Shown here: in pieces, positions 25,535-34,681 of the stretch
Layout of the letters: each line of letters opens with the position of its first letter
Position numbering within the stretch: the first letter of the stretch is position 1
Assembly (NCBI GenBank): GCA_041397525.1
Contig: JAWKWL010000004.1
Location: 1 to 64,000 of the forward strand
DNA from: BOKV01 sp041397525
Lineage (GTDB): Bacteria; Pseudomonadota; Alphaproteobacteria; Rhizobiales; Rhizobiaceae
Direction: 5' to 3'
DNA: 64,000 bases
Translations under genes and position numbers: made by a program
Notes under the pieces: generated by a model
Told to the model about the DNA's origin: nothing
The model's database searches: none
What the model saw: only the letters and a program-made list of their open reading frames with translations

Positions 25535-27955
25535 ATGTTTCCTGTGATCAGAATGTTCAGAGCGGCGACGATGGCAATAATGCTGGCAGGCGCCTCGGTA
25601 GCCAGCGGCGCAGGCATGCTTGTCGCTTCTACCGATGTGGCAGTTGCCGCTGTTGTTTCACGAATTGACGTTCGTGGAAACTCACGCATGGATGCACAGA
25701 CTATCGCTTCCTACCTGACCATCAGGACCGGCAAGCCGTTCAGCAATCAGGACATTGACGATTCCATCAAGGCGCTGTTCGGGACCGGCCTGTTCACGGA
25801 CGTGTCCATCTATCAGTCAGGCAATACGCTCGTAGTCGAAGTTGATGAGAGCGGTATCGTCAACCAGGTGTTCTTCGAGGGCAACAAGCGCCTGAAGGAC
25901 GATGCGTTGTCTTCGATCGTCCAGACATCGTCGCGCTCCACCTATGCGGAAGACAAGGTTGCTTCGGATGTTGATCGCATCATGGAGGCCTATGCCCGTG
26001 TCGGCCGCAAGGATGCAACGGTCAGCTATGAAGTGGTTCCGCTTAGCAACAAACGTGTGAATGTTGTCTTCAAGATTAATGAAGGTGACAAGACCAAGAT
26101 CCGTTCGATCTCGTTTGTCGGCAATCAGAGGTTCAGCGAACGTCGCCTGCGTGACGAGTTGGAGACCAAGCCGAGCAACTGGTTCAGCTGGCTCAAAAAT
26201 GATGACATTTATGACGCGGACAAGCTGCGCACCGATGAAGAGCGCCTGCGCCGGTTCTATTACAACAACGGTTATGCAGACTTCCAGGTTTTGTCGTCTG
26301 ACGTCAATTTCGACGATGTGGCGAACCAGTATGTCATCACCTTCAATATCGATGAAGGTCCGCTCTACACCTTTGGCAATGTCTCTATAGACAACACGAT
26401 TGCCGAAATTGATGCGGACTCGCTTTATTCACTGATCGAAACAAAGGCCGGAAAGCCGTACAGCGCCAAGAAGGTTGAAGACACTATCATTGCGCTGACA
26501 GAGGCTGTTGCCGAGCGCGGATATGCCTTCGTGCAGGTGCAGCCGCGCGGCAACCGCAATTTCGACACCAACACGATTGACGTGACCTATCTGATTGACC
26601 AGGGGCCGCGCGTATATATCCAGCAGATCAATATTGTTGGCAACGACCGCACCCGCGAACATGTCATCCGCCGTGAATTCGACATTTCCGAGGGTGATGC
26701 GCTCAACCAGGTGATGATCCAGAAAACCAAGCGCCGCCTTGAAGCACTGGGCTTCTTCGAACGCGTCGACATTTCAACACGCCAGGGTGATTCTCCGGAT
26801 CGTGTGATTGTGGTTGTTCGCGTCGAGGACAAGGCCACAGGCGAATTCTCGATCGGTGGTGGTTATTCCACGGCGTCAGGTGCATTGGGTGAGATCTCGT
26901 TTTCCGAGAAGAACTTCCTCGGTCGCGGTCAGTATCTGAAGGTTGCCGGCAGCTTCGGTACGGATGAACGCAATTACTCGCTGAATTTCACCGAGCCGTA
27001 TTTCCTGGGGTACCGGATTTCAGCCGGGTTTGACCTGCAGTCATCGACATCCGACTCCACTTCGAACCGGGCTTACGGTGTGGATACGATCAGCGGCGCG
27101 GTGCGCTTTGGCATCCCGCTGACCGAGAAGCTTTCATCGCAGGTATTCTACACCTATAGCAGCGAAGATTTGCGGATTGATGCAAGTCGTATTGATACGC
27201 CTCCTGGATCAGGTAGTGGTAACGCCAACGGAATCCAGGGAGATGTTGCAGGTGAGCTCTCAGCAGCACTTGCACCGCCGGTTTCGCCGACCAATTGGGT
27301 GAAATCGGGAATTGGATATTCGCTGAATTATTCCGATGTCGACAACCCGCGCGACCCGCGTGAAGGTGTGCTTGCCAACTTGCGACAGGACTTCTTTGGA
27401 GCCGGTGGTGATGCGACCTATATCCGTACCGAGGCAAAGGCTGCGTTGTTTGTTCGGCTGATTGAGGAAGCAGACGTTGCAGGCATGTTGCGTGCCCGTG
27501 CCGGTGTGAATACGCCGTTTGGCAGTTCGTCGGGTTACCGCGCGCGTGACAATTTCTACCAGGGTTCCCGTGACATTCGTGGCTTCGAGAGCTACGGTTT
27601 CGGTCCGCGCGATCCTGCGACCGGAGACGCGCTTGGCGGCATGTATTACTGGAATGCGACAGCGGAAGTGACCTTCCCGATGCCGCTTCTGCCTGAATCC
27701 ATGGGCATTCGCGGAGGCTTTTTCGCTGATGCCGGACAGTTGTGGGGTGTTGATGATCGCAGCCGCGCAGCAATCCTGGCGTCAACCGGATCGCTTGCAC
27801 AGGTTGATGACAACCCGCTGCGCGCCTCAGTCGGTGCGTCGATCCTTTGGGCTTCGCCATTCGGTCCGTTGCGGTTCGACTATGCCTTTCCGATTGCCAA
27901 GGCAAATTGGGACAAGACCCGCCAGTTCAACTTCGGGATCAGCACGAATTTCTGA
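25535..27955 (+). CDS. bamA: Outer membrane protein assembly factor BamA
   Basis: Essential outer membrane beta-barrel insertase. After a signal peptide (cut near residues 36-39) come five POTRA domains, the first beginning VSRIDVRGNSRMDAQTI, and a C-terminal 16-strand barrel with GARDNFY-type and RGFESYGFGPRD motifs, the latter being the conserved loop-6 RGF. It ends in a phenylalanine, as expected for Bam recognition. I chose the ATG at 25535 (806 residues) because it gives a plain signal peptide; ATG 25553 is also possible and the open frame runs back to 25373. It heads the lipid A gene block but is closed off by a strong terminator. Confidence 0.93.
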   Translation: MFPVIRMFRAATMAIMLAGASVASGAGMLVASTDVAVAAVVSRIDVRGNSRMDAQTIASYLTIRTGKPFSNQDIDDSIKALFGTGLFTDVSIYQSGNTLVVEVDESGIVNQVFFEGNKRLKDDALSSIVQTSSRSTYAEDKVASDVDRIMEAYARVGRKDATVSYEVVPLSNKRVNVVFKINEGDKTKIRSISFVGNQRFSERRLRDELETKPSNWFSWLKNDDIYDADKLRTDEERLRRFYYNNGYADFQVLSSDVNFDDVANQYVITFNIDEGPLYTFGNVSIDNTIAEIDADSLYSLIETKAGKPYSAKKVEDTIIALTEAVAERGYAFVQVQPRGNRNFDTNTIDVTYLIDQGPRVYIQQINIVGNDRTREHVIRREFDISEGDALNQVMIQKTKRRLEALGFFERVDISTRQGDSPDRVIVVVRVEDKATGEFSIGGGYSTASGALGEISFSEKNFLGRGQYLKVAGSFGTDERNYSLNFTEPYFLGYRISAGFDLQSSTSDSTSNRAYGVDTISGAVRFGIPLTEKLSSQVFYTYSSEDLRIDASRIDTPPGSGSGNANGIQGDVAGELSAALAPPVSPTNWVKSGIGYSLNYSDVDNPRDPREGVLANLRQDFFGAGGDATYIRTEAKAALFVRLIEEADVAGMLRARAGVNTPFGSSSGYRARDNFYQGSRDIRGFESYGFGPRDPATGDALGGMYYWNATAEVTFPMPLLPESMGIRGGFFADAGQLWGVDDRSRAAILASTGSLAQVDDNPLRASVGASILWASPFGPLRFDYAFPIAKANWDKTRQFNFGISTNF

Positions 27956-27978
27956 CCGCACGATCAGGGAAAATCATG

Positions 27979-28007
27979 CAGGGAGCCTTATGGCTCCCTG
28001 TTTTTTT
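27979..28007 (+). terminator. Rho-independent terminator of bamA
   Basis: Nine-base perfect stem CAGGGAGCC/GGCTCCCTG, loop TTAT, then seven T. It starts 24 bases after the bamA stop and separates bamA from lpxD. Confidence 0.95.
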
Positions 28008-28051
28008 GTCTAGGATGCGGTGAAGATCAAAACAAAAGTCAGGCGAATTTG

Positions 28052-29107
28052 ATGAGCCAGCCCGGTTTCTTTATTGTCCACCCCCGGCGGTTGTCCGAAA
28101 TAGCCATGCGTACCAAATCAGTTTTGCGCGCAGGCAGTTCTGGTGATGTTGTCATTGAGACAGCGGGGCCTATCGAAGCAGCGCCGAAGGGTGCGATCTC
28201 CTTCATCGACAACCCCAAATATGTCAAGCATGCCGAGATGACCGAGGCTTCGGCGGTTTTTTGCAGCTCCAAATATGCCGATCGAGTGCCAAGCCATGTT
28301 CAGGTGTTGATGAATGACCAGCCCTACAAGGCCTATGCCACTGCGCTGGAAATGCTCTATCCCTCGGCCGCGGTACCGCAACCTGTCACTGGTGAAACGG
28401 GAATTTCGGCGAAAGCCCATATCTGCGAGGGTGTTCTGCTGGAAGACAATGTGATTGTCGAAGCAGGCGCTGTTATTGGCAAGGGGGCGGCGATCGGGCG
28501 TGGAACCCGGATTCTGGCCAATGCCGTGATAGGCGAAAATGTCCAGATCGGGCGCGGCTGTACCGTGGGTATCAATGCCTCTGTTACCCATGCCTTCATC
28601 GGCGACAATGTCATTATCCATCCCGGTGTCCGCATTGGTCAGGACGGTTTCGGATTTGCGATGGGGCCGGGCGGTCACCAGAAAATCGCTCAAATTGGCA
28701 GGGTTCTGATCCAGGATCGCGTTGAGATCGGTGCCAATTCAACGATAGACCGCGGCTCCAATCGTGACACGGTGATTGGCGAGGGTACCAAGATCGACAA
28801 TTTGGTGCAGATCGGCCATAACGTGGTGATCGGCAGACATTGCGTGATAGTCGGACTTGCCGGAGTTGCCGGCAGCGCAACTCTTGGAGATTATGTGGTT
28901 GTGGCCGGACAGACCGGCGTCGTGGGGCACATCAAGGTCGGCGATGGTAGCCAGATCGGTGGCGGTTCAGGCGTCAACATGAATCTCGCGCCCGGATCCA
29001 AGGTCATCGGCTATCCTGCGCAACCTGTCCGTGACTGGGTGAAAATGAACATGATGCTGAAGGACATGGTTGCCGATGCAAAATCAGGGGGGAAGAAAGA
29101 CGAATGA
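28052..29107 (+). CDS. lpxD: UDP-3-O-acylglucosamine N-acyltransferase
   Basis: Third step of lipid A synthesis: adds the N-linked acyl chain from acyl-ACP. The N-terminal uridine-binding domain is followed by a long left-handed helix of hexapeptide repeats, with the catalytic histidine in LVQIGHNVVIG near residue 255, and a C-terminal helical ACP-binding tail. I chose the ATG at 28052 (351 residues), 6 bases after AGGCG; the TTG at 28049 is in frame. ATGA overlap with fabZ. Confidence 0.96.
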   Translation: MSQPGFFIVHPRRLSEIAMRTKSVLRAGSSGDVVIETAGPIEAAPKGAISFIDNPKYVKHAEMTEASAVFCSSKYADRVPSHVQVLMNDQPYKAYATALEMLYPSAAVPQPVTGETGISAKAHICEGVLLEDNVIVEAGAVIGKGAAIGRGTRILANAVIGENVQIGRGCTVGINASVTHAFIGDNVIIHPGVRIGQDGFGFAMGPGGHQKIAQIGRVLIQDRVEIGANSTIDRGSNRDTVIGEGTKIDNLVQIGHNVVIGRHCVIVGLAGVAGSATLGDYVVVAGQTGVVGHIKVGDGSQIGGGSGVNMNLAPGSKVIGYPAQPVRDWVKMNMMLKDMVADAKSGGKKDE

Positions 29108-29571
29108 CTGATACACCAGAGCTTGGGCGGCTCGAAATCACGGAGTTGTTCAAGCTCCTGCCGCATCGTTATCCATTCCTGCTGATCGACAAGATCATTG
29201 ATATCAATGATGACACGTCTGCGACGGGCATCAAGAACGTCACGTTCAATGAGCCGCATTTCAATGGTCATTTTCCCGGAGAGCCGATCATGCCGGGCGT
29301 GCTGATCGTCGAGGCAATGGCACAGACCTGCGGTGCGATTGTTGCGCACAAGCATGCTGACGGTGTTCGCAAGCTCGTCTATTTCATGACGATTGATGGT
29401 GCGAAATTCCGCAAGCCGGTGGTTCCAGGTGACGTATTGCACTTGAAGGTCGAAAAACTGAAGCAGCGCGGGAGCATCTTCAAGTTCGACTGCATTGCAT
29501 ATGTCGAAGGCGCCAAGGTTGCCGAAGCCGTGATCAGCGCCATGATGGTTATCCCCGAGGAACAATCCTGA
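29104..29571 (+). CDS. fabZ: 3-hydroxyacyl-ACP dehydratase FabZ
   Basis: Hot-dog fold dehydratase of fatty acid synthesis, acting on (3R)-hydroxyacyl-ACP. The active-site histidine and glutamate fall in HFNGHFPGEPIMPGVLIVEA, and the N-terminal LLPHRYPFLLIDKI is diagnostic. The 155 residues are normal. It overlaps lpxD by four bases and lpxA by one, the usual arrangement, which balances membrane lipid and lipid A synthesis because both use 3-hydroxyacyl-ACP. Confidence 0.97.
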   Translation: MTDTPELGRLEITELFKLLPHRYPFLLIDKIIDINDDTSATGIKNVTFNEPHFNGHFPGEPIMPGVLIVEAMAQTCGAIVAHKHADGVRKLVYFMTIDGAKFRKPVVPGDVLHLKVEKLKQRGSIFKFDCIAYVEGAKVAEAVISAMMVIPEEQS

Positions 29572-30374
29572 TGACAAGCAGCATTCACCCGTCTTCGATA
29601 GTTGAGGATGGGGCACAATTGGGCGAAGGCGTTCGCGTTGGCCCGTTTTGTCATGTCGGCCCGAGAGTGGTGCTGGGTGACGGTGTTGAACTCAAATCGC
29701 ATGTCAGTATCGCGGGAAATACCAGCATCGGCGCCAGGACCAGGGTCTGGCCTTTCGCTTCACTTGGTCACGAACCGCAGGATCTGAAATATCGTGGCGA
29801 GGAAAATTCGCTGCGTATCGGTTCAGACTGCATGATCCGCGAGAGTGTGACGATGAACCCTGGAACCGCCGGAGATGCCAGTGTCACGATCGTTGGGGAT
29901 CGCTGTGCTTTTCTTACCGGTTCCCATGTCGGGCATGACTGCGTGCTCGGCAATGGCGTCGTGTTTTCCAACAATGTCATGCTGGCGGGCCACTGCAAGG
30001 TCGGGGACCATGTCATTATCGGAGGCGGAGCCGGCATTCACCAGTTCTGCCGTATCGGCAATAATGCGTTTATCGGTGGGCTGGCCGGCGTGGAAAACGA
30101 CGTGATCCCGTTCGGCATGGCACTTGGCAACCGCGCCTATCTGGGCGGGTTGAATCTTGTCGGCATGAAGCGGGCAGGCATTTCACGCGAAAGCATTCAT
30201 GCAACCCGGCGCGCATTCAAGGAGATGTTTTCTGGTGACAAGCCATTGAAAGAGAGTGCAGAAAGCCTGTCGCAGGAACTTTCCACGGATCCCGTGGTTG
30301 CCTCCATTCGGGACTTCATCATCAAAGGCGGCGACCGGGCGTTCTGCACTCCACGGAATGGTCGCGAAGGCTGA
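29571..30374 (+). CDS. lpxA: UDP-N-acetylglucosamine acyltransferase
   Basis: First step of lipid A synthesis, O-acylation of UDP-GlcNAc. Hexapeptide repeats run through most of the 267 residues; the catalytic histidine is in GSHVGHDCVLG near residue 122, and the C-terminal helical part begins at GLNLVGMKRAGISRE. The TGATG overlap with fabZ and the overlap with lpxI at its end show tight coupling. Confidence 0.97.
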   Translation: MTSSIHPSSIVEDGAQLGEGVRVGPFCHVGPRVVLGDGVELKSHVSIAGNTSIGARTRVWPFASLGHEPQDLKYRGEENSLRIGSDCMIRESVTMNPGTAGDASVTIVGDRCAFLTGSHVGHDCVLGNGVVFSNNVMLAGHCKVGDHVIIGGGAGIHQFCRIGNNAFIGGLAGVENDVIPFGMALGNRAYLGGLNLVGMKRAGISRESIHATRRAFKEMFSGDKPLKESAESLSQELSTDPVVASIRDFIIKGGDRAFCTPRNGREG

Positions 30375-30378
30375 CGGC

Positions 30379-31269
30379 ATGCGGGAGCCGGTGCACAATC
30401 CGGAAATGGCGATCAGGCATGACCTGGCGCTGATCTGCGGTTATGGCGGCCTGCCGGCTGAAATTGTCAAGGGTGCGCTGGATGCGGGGCGCACTCCCTA
30501 CCTTTTCGGGATCGAAGGGGAGGCAGAGCAGGTGATTTCCGGAATGCCTGTCGAAATCCTGTCCTGGGGGCAATTCGGACATCTGATCGACCGGCTGAAA
30601 CAACTTGGCATCAGCGAAGTCGTGCTGGCTGGCGGCATTCACAAACGACCGGAAATGCTGAAAATGAAGCTCGACTGGGGTGCTGTGAAGGCACTGCCGA
30701 AGATAGTGGCCTTCATGATCGGTGGCGACAATACGGTTCTTTCCGGCGTGATGAAGCTGTTTGAAGGGCATGGTATTTCGGTTGTGGGTGCGCACCAGAT
30801 TGCGCCAAGCCTGTTGGCTGGTGTCGGCAAGATCTCCGGTCGCAAGCCGGGCGCAAAGGAACTGGAAAACATCCGGCTTGGCTTCTCTGTCTGCAAGGCT
30901 GTCGGCCAGTTTGACATTGGCCAGGGAGCCATCGCCGAAGCAGGCAGGGTGGTGGCAATCGAAGGTGTCGAGGGTACCGACGAGATGCTTGCCCGCATTG
31001 CACGAATGCGCGAGATTGGCAGGATGCCGGAAGACGGCAAGCATGGCGTCCTGGTCAAGACGGTGAAGCCGGGGCAGGACATCCGCGCCGACCTTCCGGC
31101 GATCGGACCCAAAACCGTTGAGGGTGCGGTTCGCGCTGGGTTGCGCGGGATTGCCATTGAAGCTGGCCATTCGATCATTCTTGAAAAACCGGCTACGCTT
31201 GAACTCGCGACAAAATCCGGCATTTTCATCTATGGTGCGTCTGCGGATGACATGAAGAAGGTGGGATAG
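30379..31269 (+). CDS. lpxI: UDP-2,3-diacylglucosamine pyrophosphatase LpxI
   Basis: Cleaves UDP-2,3-diacylglucosamine to lipid X, replacing LpxH, as in most alphaproteobacteria. The N-terminal LALICGYGGLPAEIVKGA and the C-terminal part with GRVVAIEGVEGTDEML and LVKTVKPGQDIRADLPAIGP are typical of the family (DUF1009). I chose the ATG at 30379, 8 bases behind GAAGG, giving 296 residues. An ATG at 30358 inside the end of lpxA is in frame and would add seven residues. Confidence 0.93.
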   Translation: MREPVHNPEMAIRHDLALICGYGGLPAEIVKGALDAGRTPYLFGIEGEAEQVISGMPVEILSWGQFGHLIDRLKQLGISEVVLAGGIHKRPEMLKMKLDWGAVKALPKIVAFMIGGDNTVLSGVMKLFEGHGISVVGAHQIAPSLLAGVGKISGRKPGAKELENIRLGFSVCKAVGQFDIGQGAIAEAGRVVAIEGVEGTDEMLARIARMREIGRMPEDGKHGVLVKTVKPGQDIRADLPAIGPKTVEGAVRAGLRGIAIEAGHSIILEKPATLELATKSGIFIYGASADDMKKVG

Positions 31270-31270
31270 G

Positions 31271-32419
31271 GTGGCAAATCCGGACAAGCCACGTTCTGTC
31301 TATTTCGTTCTTGGCGAGGATTCTGGTGACGCTCTCGGCTCGCAGATCATGCTTTCCCTGAGGGAAAAGGTGCCGGATATCCGGTTTTCGGGGCTTGGCG
31401 GACACCAGATGGAAAGCCTTGGCCTGAAAAGCCTTTTCGATGTCTCGTCTATTTCGGTGATGGGGATTTCGGCGGTTATTGCGCGGCTGCCGCTGATCTT
31501 GCGGCGGATCCGCGAGACGGCTGACGATATTGCGCGCATCAAGCCGGATGTCGTGGTGCTGATCGACAGTCCTGATTTCACCCACCGGGTTGCCAAGCGT
31601 GTTCGTGCCCGTGTTCCCGACGCGAGGATCATCAAGGTGGTCTGCCCGAGTGTCTGGGCATGGCGTCCGGGTCGTGCCGGGAAAATGCGCGCCTATATTG
31701 ATCACGTCCTGGCGCTGCTGCCATTCGAGCCGAAGGTGCTCGCCGATCTTGGTGGGCCACCGGCAACCTATATCGGGCATCCGATGGTTCGGCGGTTCGC
31801 GAATGTCGACATTCCCACGCATGCGACTGTTTCCAAGGACAAGGTGTTGCTGTTGTTGCCCGGATCGCGGCGGACCGAGTTGCGACTGCTCCTGCCTGAC
31901 TTCCGCAAGACGCTTGAGATACTTGCAGAGCGCGGCACGCAATTCAGGGCGGTTCTGCCAGCGGTGCCGCATCTGGAAACTGAAATACGCAAGGAAGTTG
32001 CCAATTGGCCGGTCAGGCCGGAGATCGTGGCCGGCGAGGAGGCAAAACTCGCGGCCTTCAAATCTGCCGATGCCGCGCTTGCGGCATCAGGAACAGTGCT
32101 GCTTGAACTCGCATTGTTCAGGGTTCCCGTGATTTCGATTTACCGGCTTGACTGGCTGATGCACCAGGTCCGCTTCCTGATTTACGGCTGGACGGCGGCA
32201 CTTCCCAATCTCATCGCCGATGAAGCCGTGGTGCCTGAGCGCGTTGGCGACATGGTGCGCCCTGGCTGGCTCGCGCGGGCGTTGGAAGCATTGCTGCGGG
32301 ATGGTCCCGAACGTCGGGCGCAACTGGAAGGGTTTGACCGGGTAGCGGAAATTCTCAATCGAAGTGAACCTGCCGCTGAAATTGCCGCCCGGACAATTGT
32401 CGAAATCAGTGGAAATTGA
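31271..32419 (+). CDS. lpxB: Lipid-A-disaccharide synthase
   Basis: GT19 glycosyltransferase that joins lipid X to UDP-diacylglucosamine to form the lipid A disaccharide. FVLGEDSGDALGSQIM and VCPSVWAWRPGRAGKM are family motifs; the C-terminal part with LAASGTVLLELALFRVPVIS binds the UDP sugar. A GTG start one base after lpxI gives 382 residues. It ends the lpxD-fabZ-lpxA-lpxI-lpxB operon and faces gltA across a shared terminator region. Confidence 0.95.
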   Translation: MANPDKPRSVYFVLGEDSGDALGSQIMLSLREKVPDIRFSGLGGHQMESLGLKSLFDVSSISVMGISAVIARLPLILRRIRETADDIARIKPDVVVLIDSPDFTHRVAKRVRARVPDARIIKVVCPSVWAWRPGRAGKMRAYIDHVLALLPFEPKVLADLGGPPATYIGHPMVRRFANVDIPTHATVSKDKVLLLLPGSRRTELRLLLPDFRKTLEILAERGTQFRAVLPAVPHLETEIRKEVANWPVRPEIVAGEEAKLAAFKSADAALAASGTVLLELALFRVPVISIYRLDWLMHQVRFLIYGWTAALPNLIADEAVVPERVGDMVRPGWLARALEALLRDGPERRAQLEGFDRVAEILNRSEPAAEIAARTIVEISGN

Positions 32420-32423
32420 ATTG

Positions 32424-32452
32424 AAAAAAAACCGCCGGTTTGCACCGGCGGT
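32424..32452 (-). terminator. Rho-independent terminator of gltA
   Basis: Nine-base perfect stem ACCGCCGGT/ACCGGCGGT with loop TTGC. The run of A on the left becomes eight T after the stem on the minus strand, so it ends gltA. On the plus strand it has no T tract, but the hairpin may also slow transcripts from lpxB. Confidence 0.93.
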
Positions 32453-32475
32453 CTGACTAGCATCAAGCGATATAA

Positions 32476-33765
32476 TCAGCGCTTGTCGATGTCGACATAG
32501 TCGCGCTGGGCAGGGCCGGTATAAAGCTGGCGCGGACGACCGATGCGCTGTTTTGGATCCTCGATCATTTCCTTCCACTGGGCAATCCAACCGACCGTAC
32601 GCGCAAGTGCGAACAGCACGGTGAACATGGTAGTGGGGAAGCCGAGCGCCTTCAGCGTAATGCCGGAATAGAAGTCGATATTGGGATAAAGCTTCTTCTC
32701 GATGAAATAGGGATCGTTGAGCGCGATCTTTTCCAGTTCCATCGCCACTTCCAGCATCGGATCATCCTTGATCTGCAGCGCTCCAAGTACCTCATGTGTG
32801 GTCTTCTGCATGATGCGCGCGCGCGGATCGTAGTTCTTGTAGACCCGGTGACCGAAACCCATGAGACGGAACGGGTCGTTCTTGTCCTTTGCGCGGGCGA
32901 TATATTCGGGAATGCGGTCAACCGTACCGATTTCAGCGAGCATGTTGAGGGCTGCCTCGTTGGCGCCGCCATGCGCCGGACCCCAAAGGCAGGCAATGCC
33001 AGCTGCAATACAAGCAAACGGGTTGGCACCCGATGAGCCAGCCAGCCGGACGGTAGACGTGGATGCATTCTGTTCGTGGTCTGCATGCAGGATGAAGATG
33101 CGGTCCATCGCCCGGGCAAGGACAGGATTGACCTCATAGGCCTCGCACGGCACTGCAAAGCACATGTGCAGGAAGTTCGATGCATAATCGAGGTCATTAC
33201 GTGGATAAACGAATGGCTGGCCAATCGAATATTTGTAGGCCATGGCCGCAATGGTCGGCATCTTGGCGATCATGCGCAGGCTGGCGACCATGCGCTGATG
33301 CGGATCGGAAATGTCGGTCGAGTCGTGATAAAAGGCTGAGAGCGCTCCGACAACGCCGCACATGACGGCCATCGGGTGTGCGTCACGGCGGAACCCGCGA
33401 AACAGGAACTGCATCTGCTCATGCACCATTGTGTGACGGGTCACACGGTGATGGAAATCATCGCTTTCCGCCTGGTTCGGCAACTCGCCGTAAAGCAGGA
33501 GATAGCAGGTTTCGAGGAAGTCGCCATGTTCGGCCAATTGCTCGATAGGGTAGCCACGGTGAAGCAGAATGCCCTTGTCACCGTCGATGAATGTGATGTC
33601 GGATTCACAGGCTGCTGTCGAGGTGAAGCCCGGATCGAAGGTGAAATGGTCCGTCCGACCATACAGCGATGAAATATCGACGATGTCGGGGCCAATCGTG
33701 CCTGAACGGACGGGGAAATCCCAGCTGTCATTTCCAATGGTCAATTTGGCTGTCTTGTCCGTCAT
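32476..33765 (-). CDS. gltA: Citrate synthase
   Basis: Type II, hexameric-class citrate synthase that condenses oxaloacetate and acetyl-CoA at entry to the TCA cycle. Active-site regions are visible: the histidine in the ILHADHEQNASTSTVRLAG stretch, the second in LMGFGHRVYKNYDPRA, and the aspartate region in NVDFYSGI-like NIDFYSGITLKALG. I chose the ATG at 33765 behind GAAGGG and GGAC, giving 429 residues; the open frame upstream to 33900 has no family similarity. Confidence 0.96.
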   Translation of the reverse strand: MTDKTAKLTIGNDSWDFPVRSGTIGPDIVDISSLYGRTDHFTFDPGFTSTAACESDITFIDGDKGILLHRGYPIEQLAEHGDFLETCYLLLYGELPNQAESDDFHHRVTRHTMVHEQMQFLFRGFRRDAHPMAVMCGVVGALSAFYHDSTDISDPHQRMVASLRMIAKMPTIAAMAYKYSIGQPFVYPRNDLDYASNFLHMCFAVPCEAYEVNPVLARAMDRIFILHADHEQNASTSTVRLAGSSGANPFACIAAGIACLWGPAHGGANEAALNMLAEIGTVDRIPEYIARAKDKNDPFRLMGFGHRVYKNYDPRARIMQKTTHEVLGALQIKDDPMLEVAMELEKIALNDPYFIEKKLYPNIDFYSGITLKALGFPTTMFTVLFALARTVGWIAQWKEMIEDPKQRIGRPRQLYTGPAQRDYVDIDKR

Positions 33766-33978
33766 GTCCCGTATCCCTTCTTTCATTGGCCTCAGGAGTG
33801 CCCGAACAGGCACAGAGCCGCATCTAGTTTCTTGAAAACCTGCATCTCGGCGTCCGGCCTGGGAGTGGTCGGATGTTGCAACGCAACAGATGCAGTGCAA
33901 GTGCGAAACAGCTACCGCATTTGCATGACGCAGACAAGTCAGACCATGGTAATAGCACTGACCGGTGCGTCTGTCATT

Positions 33979-34620
33979 TCACGGAGCGAGGAACAATGCC
34001 TTCATTCCGTCAGCGACAAACTGAACCGAAAGTGCCGCCAGCAGCAGGCCGAGCAACCGGGTCAGGATCGTTCTTCCGGTAGCTCCAAGATATCGGTCAA
34101 TGCGGTCTGCGAGAAGAAAAGCACCCATTACCAACAGCATTACCGCGCAAAGAATGCCTGCAAGAACCAGTTTTCCAAACCAGTCCTGTCCCATCTGCGT
34201 GGAGAGCAGGATCGTCGCGGAAATTGCTCCAGGGCCTGCAATCAGTGGCACGGCCAGGGGAAATGCTGCGATATTGGCGATGTGATCCCTTGTGATGGCG
34301 CGTTCCGTTGTTTTCTCGTGCCGTTCCTGGCGTTTTTCAAATATCATCTCGAAGGCGATGTAAAACAACAGCAGGCCGCCAGCGACGCGAAATGCGTGAA
34401 TGGTGATGCCGAGTGTCGACAGGACGGAAACGCCTGCAAGCAGGAAGGCCAGAAGAACGAAAATGCCAATGAGCGACGCCCGTGTCGCAGTGGAAATGCG
34501 TTGCTGGCGGGTCATGCCTGCTGTCAGGGCGAGGAAGATCGGTGCAAGACCGGGAGGGTCGAGCGTAACCAGCAATGTCACAAAGGCGTTGAGCAGCGCA
34601 TCATAACTTGGCAATTGCAT
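33979..34620 (-). CDS. MarC family integral membrane protein
   Basis: A 213-residue protein with six predicted transmembrane helices and the two family motifs VTLDPPGLAPIFLALTAG (near the N-terminus) and FPLAVPLIAGPGAISATIL (near 118-136). MarC proteins were named after the mar locus but have no proven role in drug resistance; the transported substrate is unknown. It is divergent from the PP2C-like gene with 61 bases between the starts, which should hold both promoters. A 213-base gap to gltA contains nothing I recognise. Confidence 0.88.
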   Translation of the reverse strand: MQLPSYDALLNAFVTLLVTLDPPGLAPIFLALTAGMTRQQRISTATRASLIGIFVLLAFLLAGVSVLSTLGITIHAFRVAGGLLLFYIAFEMIFEKRQERHEKTTERAITRDHIANIAAFPLAVPLIAGPGAISATILLSTQMGQDWFGKLVLAGILCAVMLLVMGAFLLADRIDRYLGATGRTILTRLLGLLLAALSVQFVADGMKALFLAP

Positions 34621-34681
34621 TTACTCCTGACAGATCAAGAATGATCTTGTAGCGATAACGAAACAAGGACGGTTGCCAAGC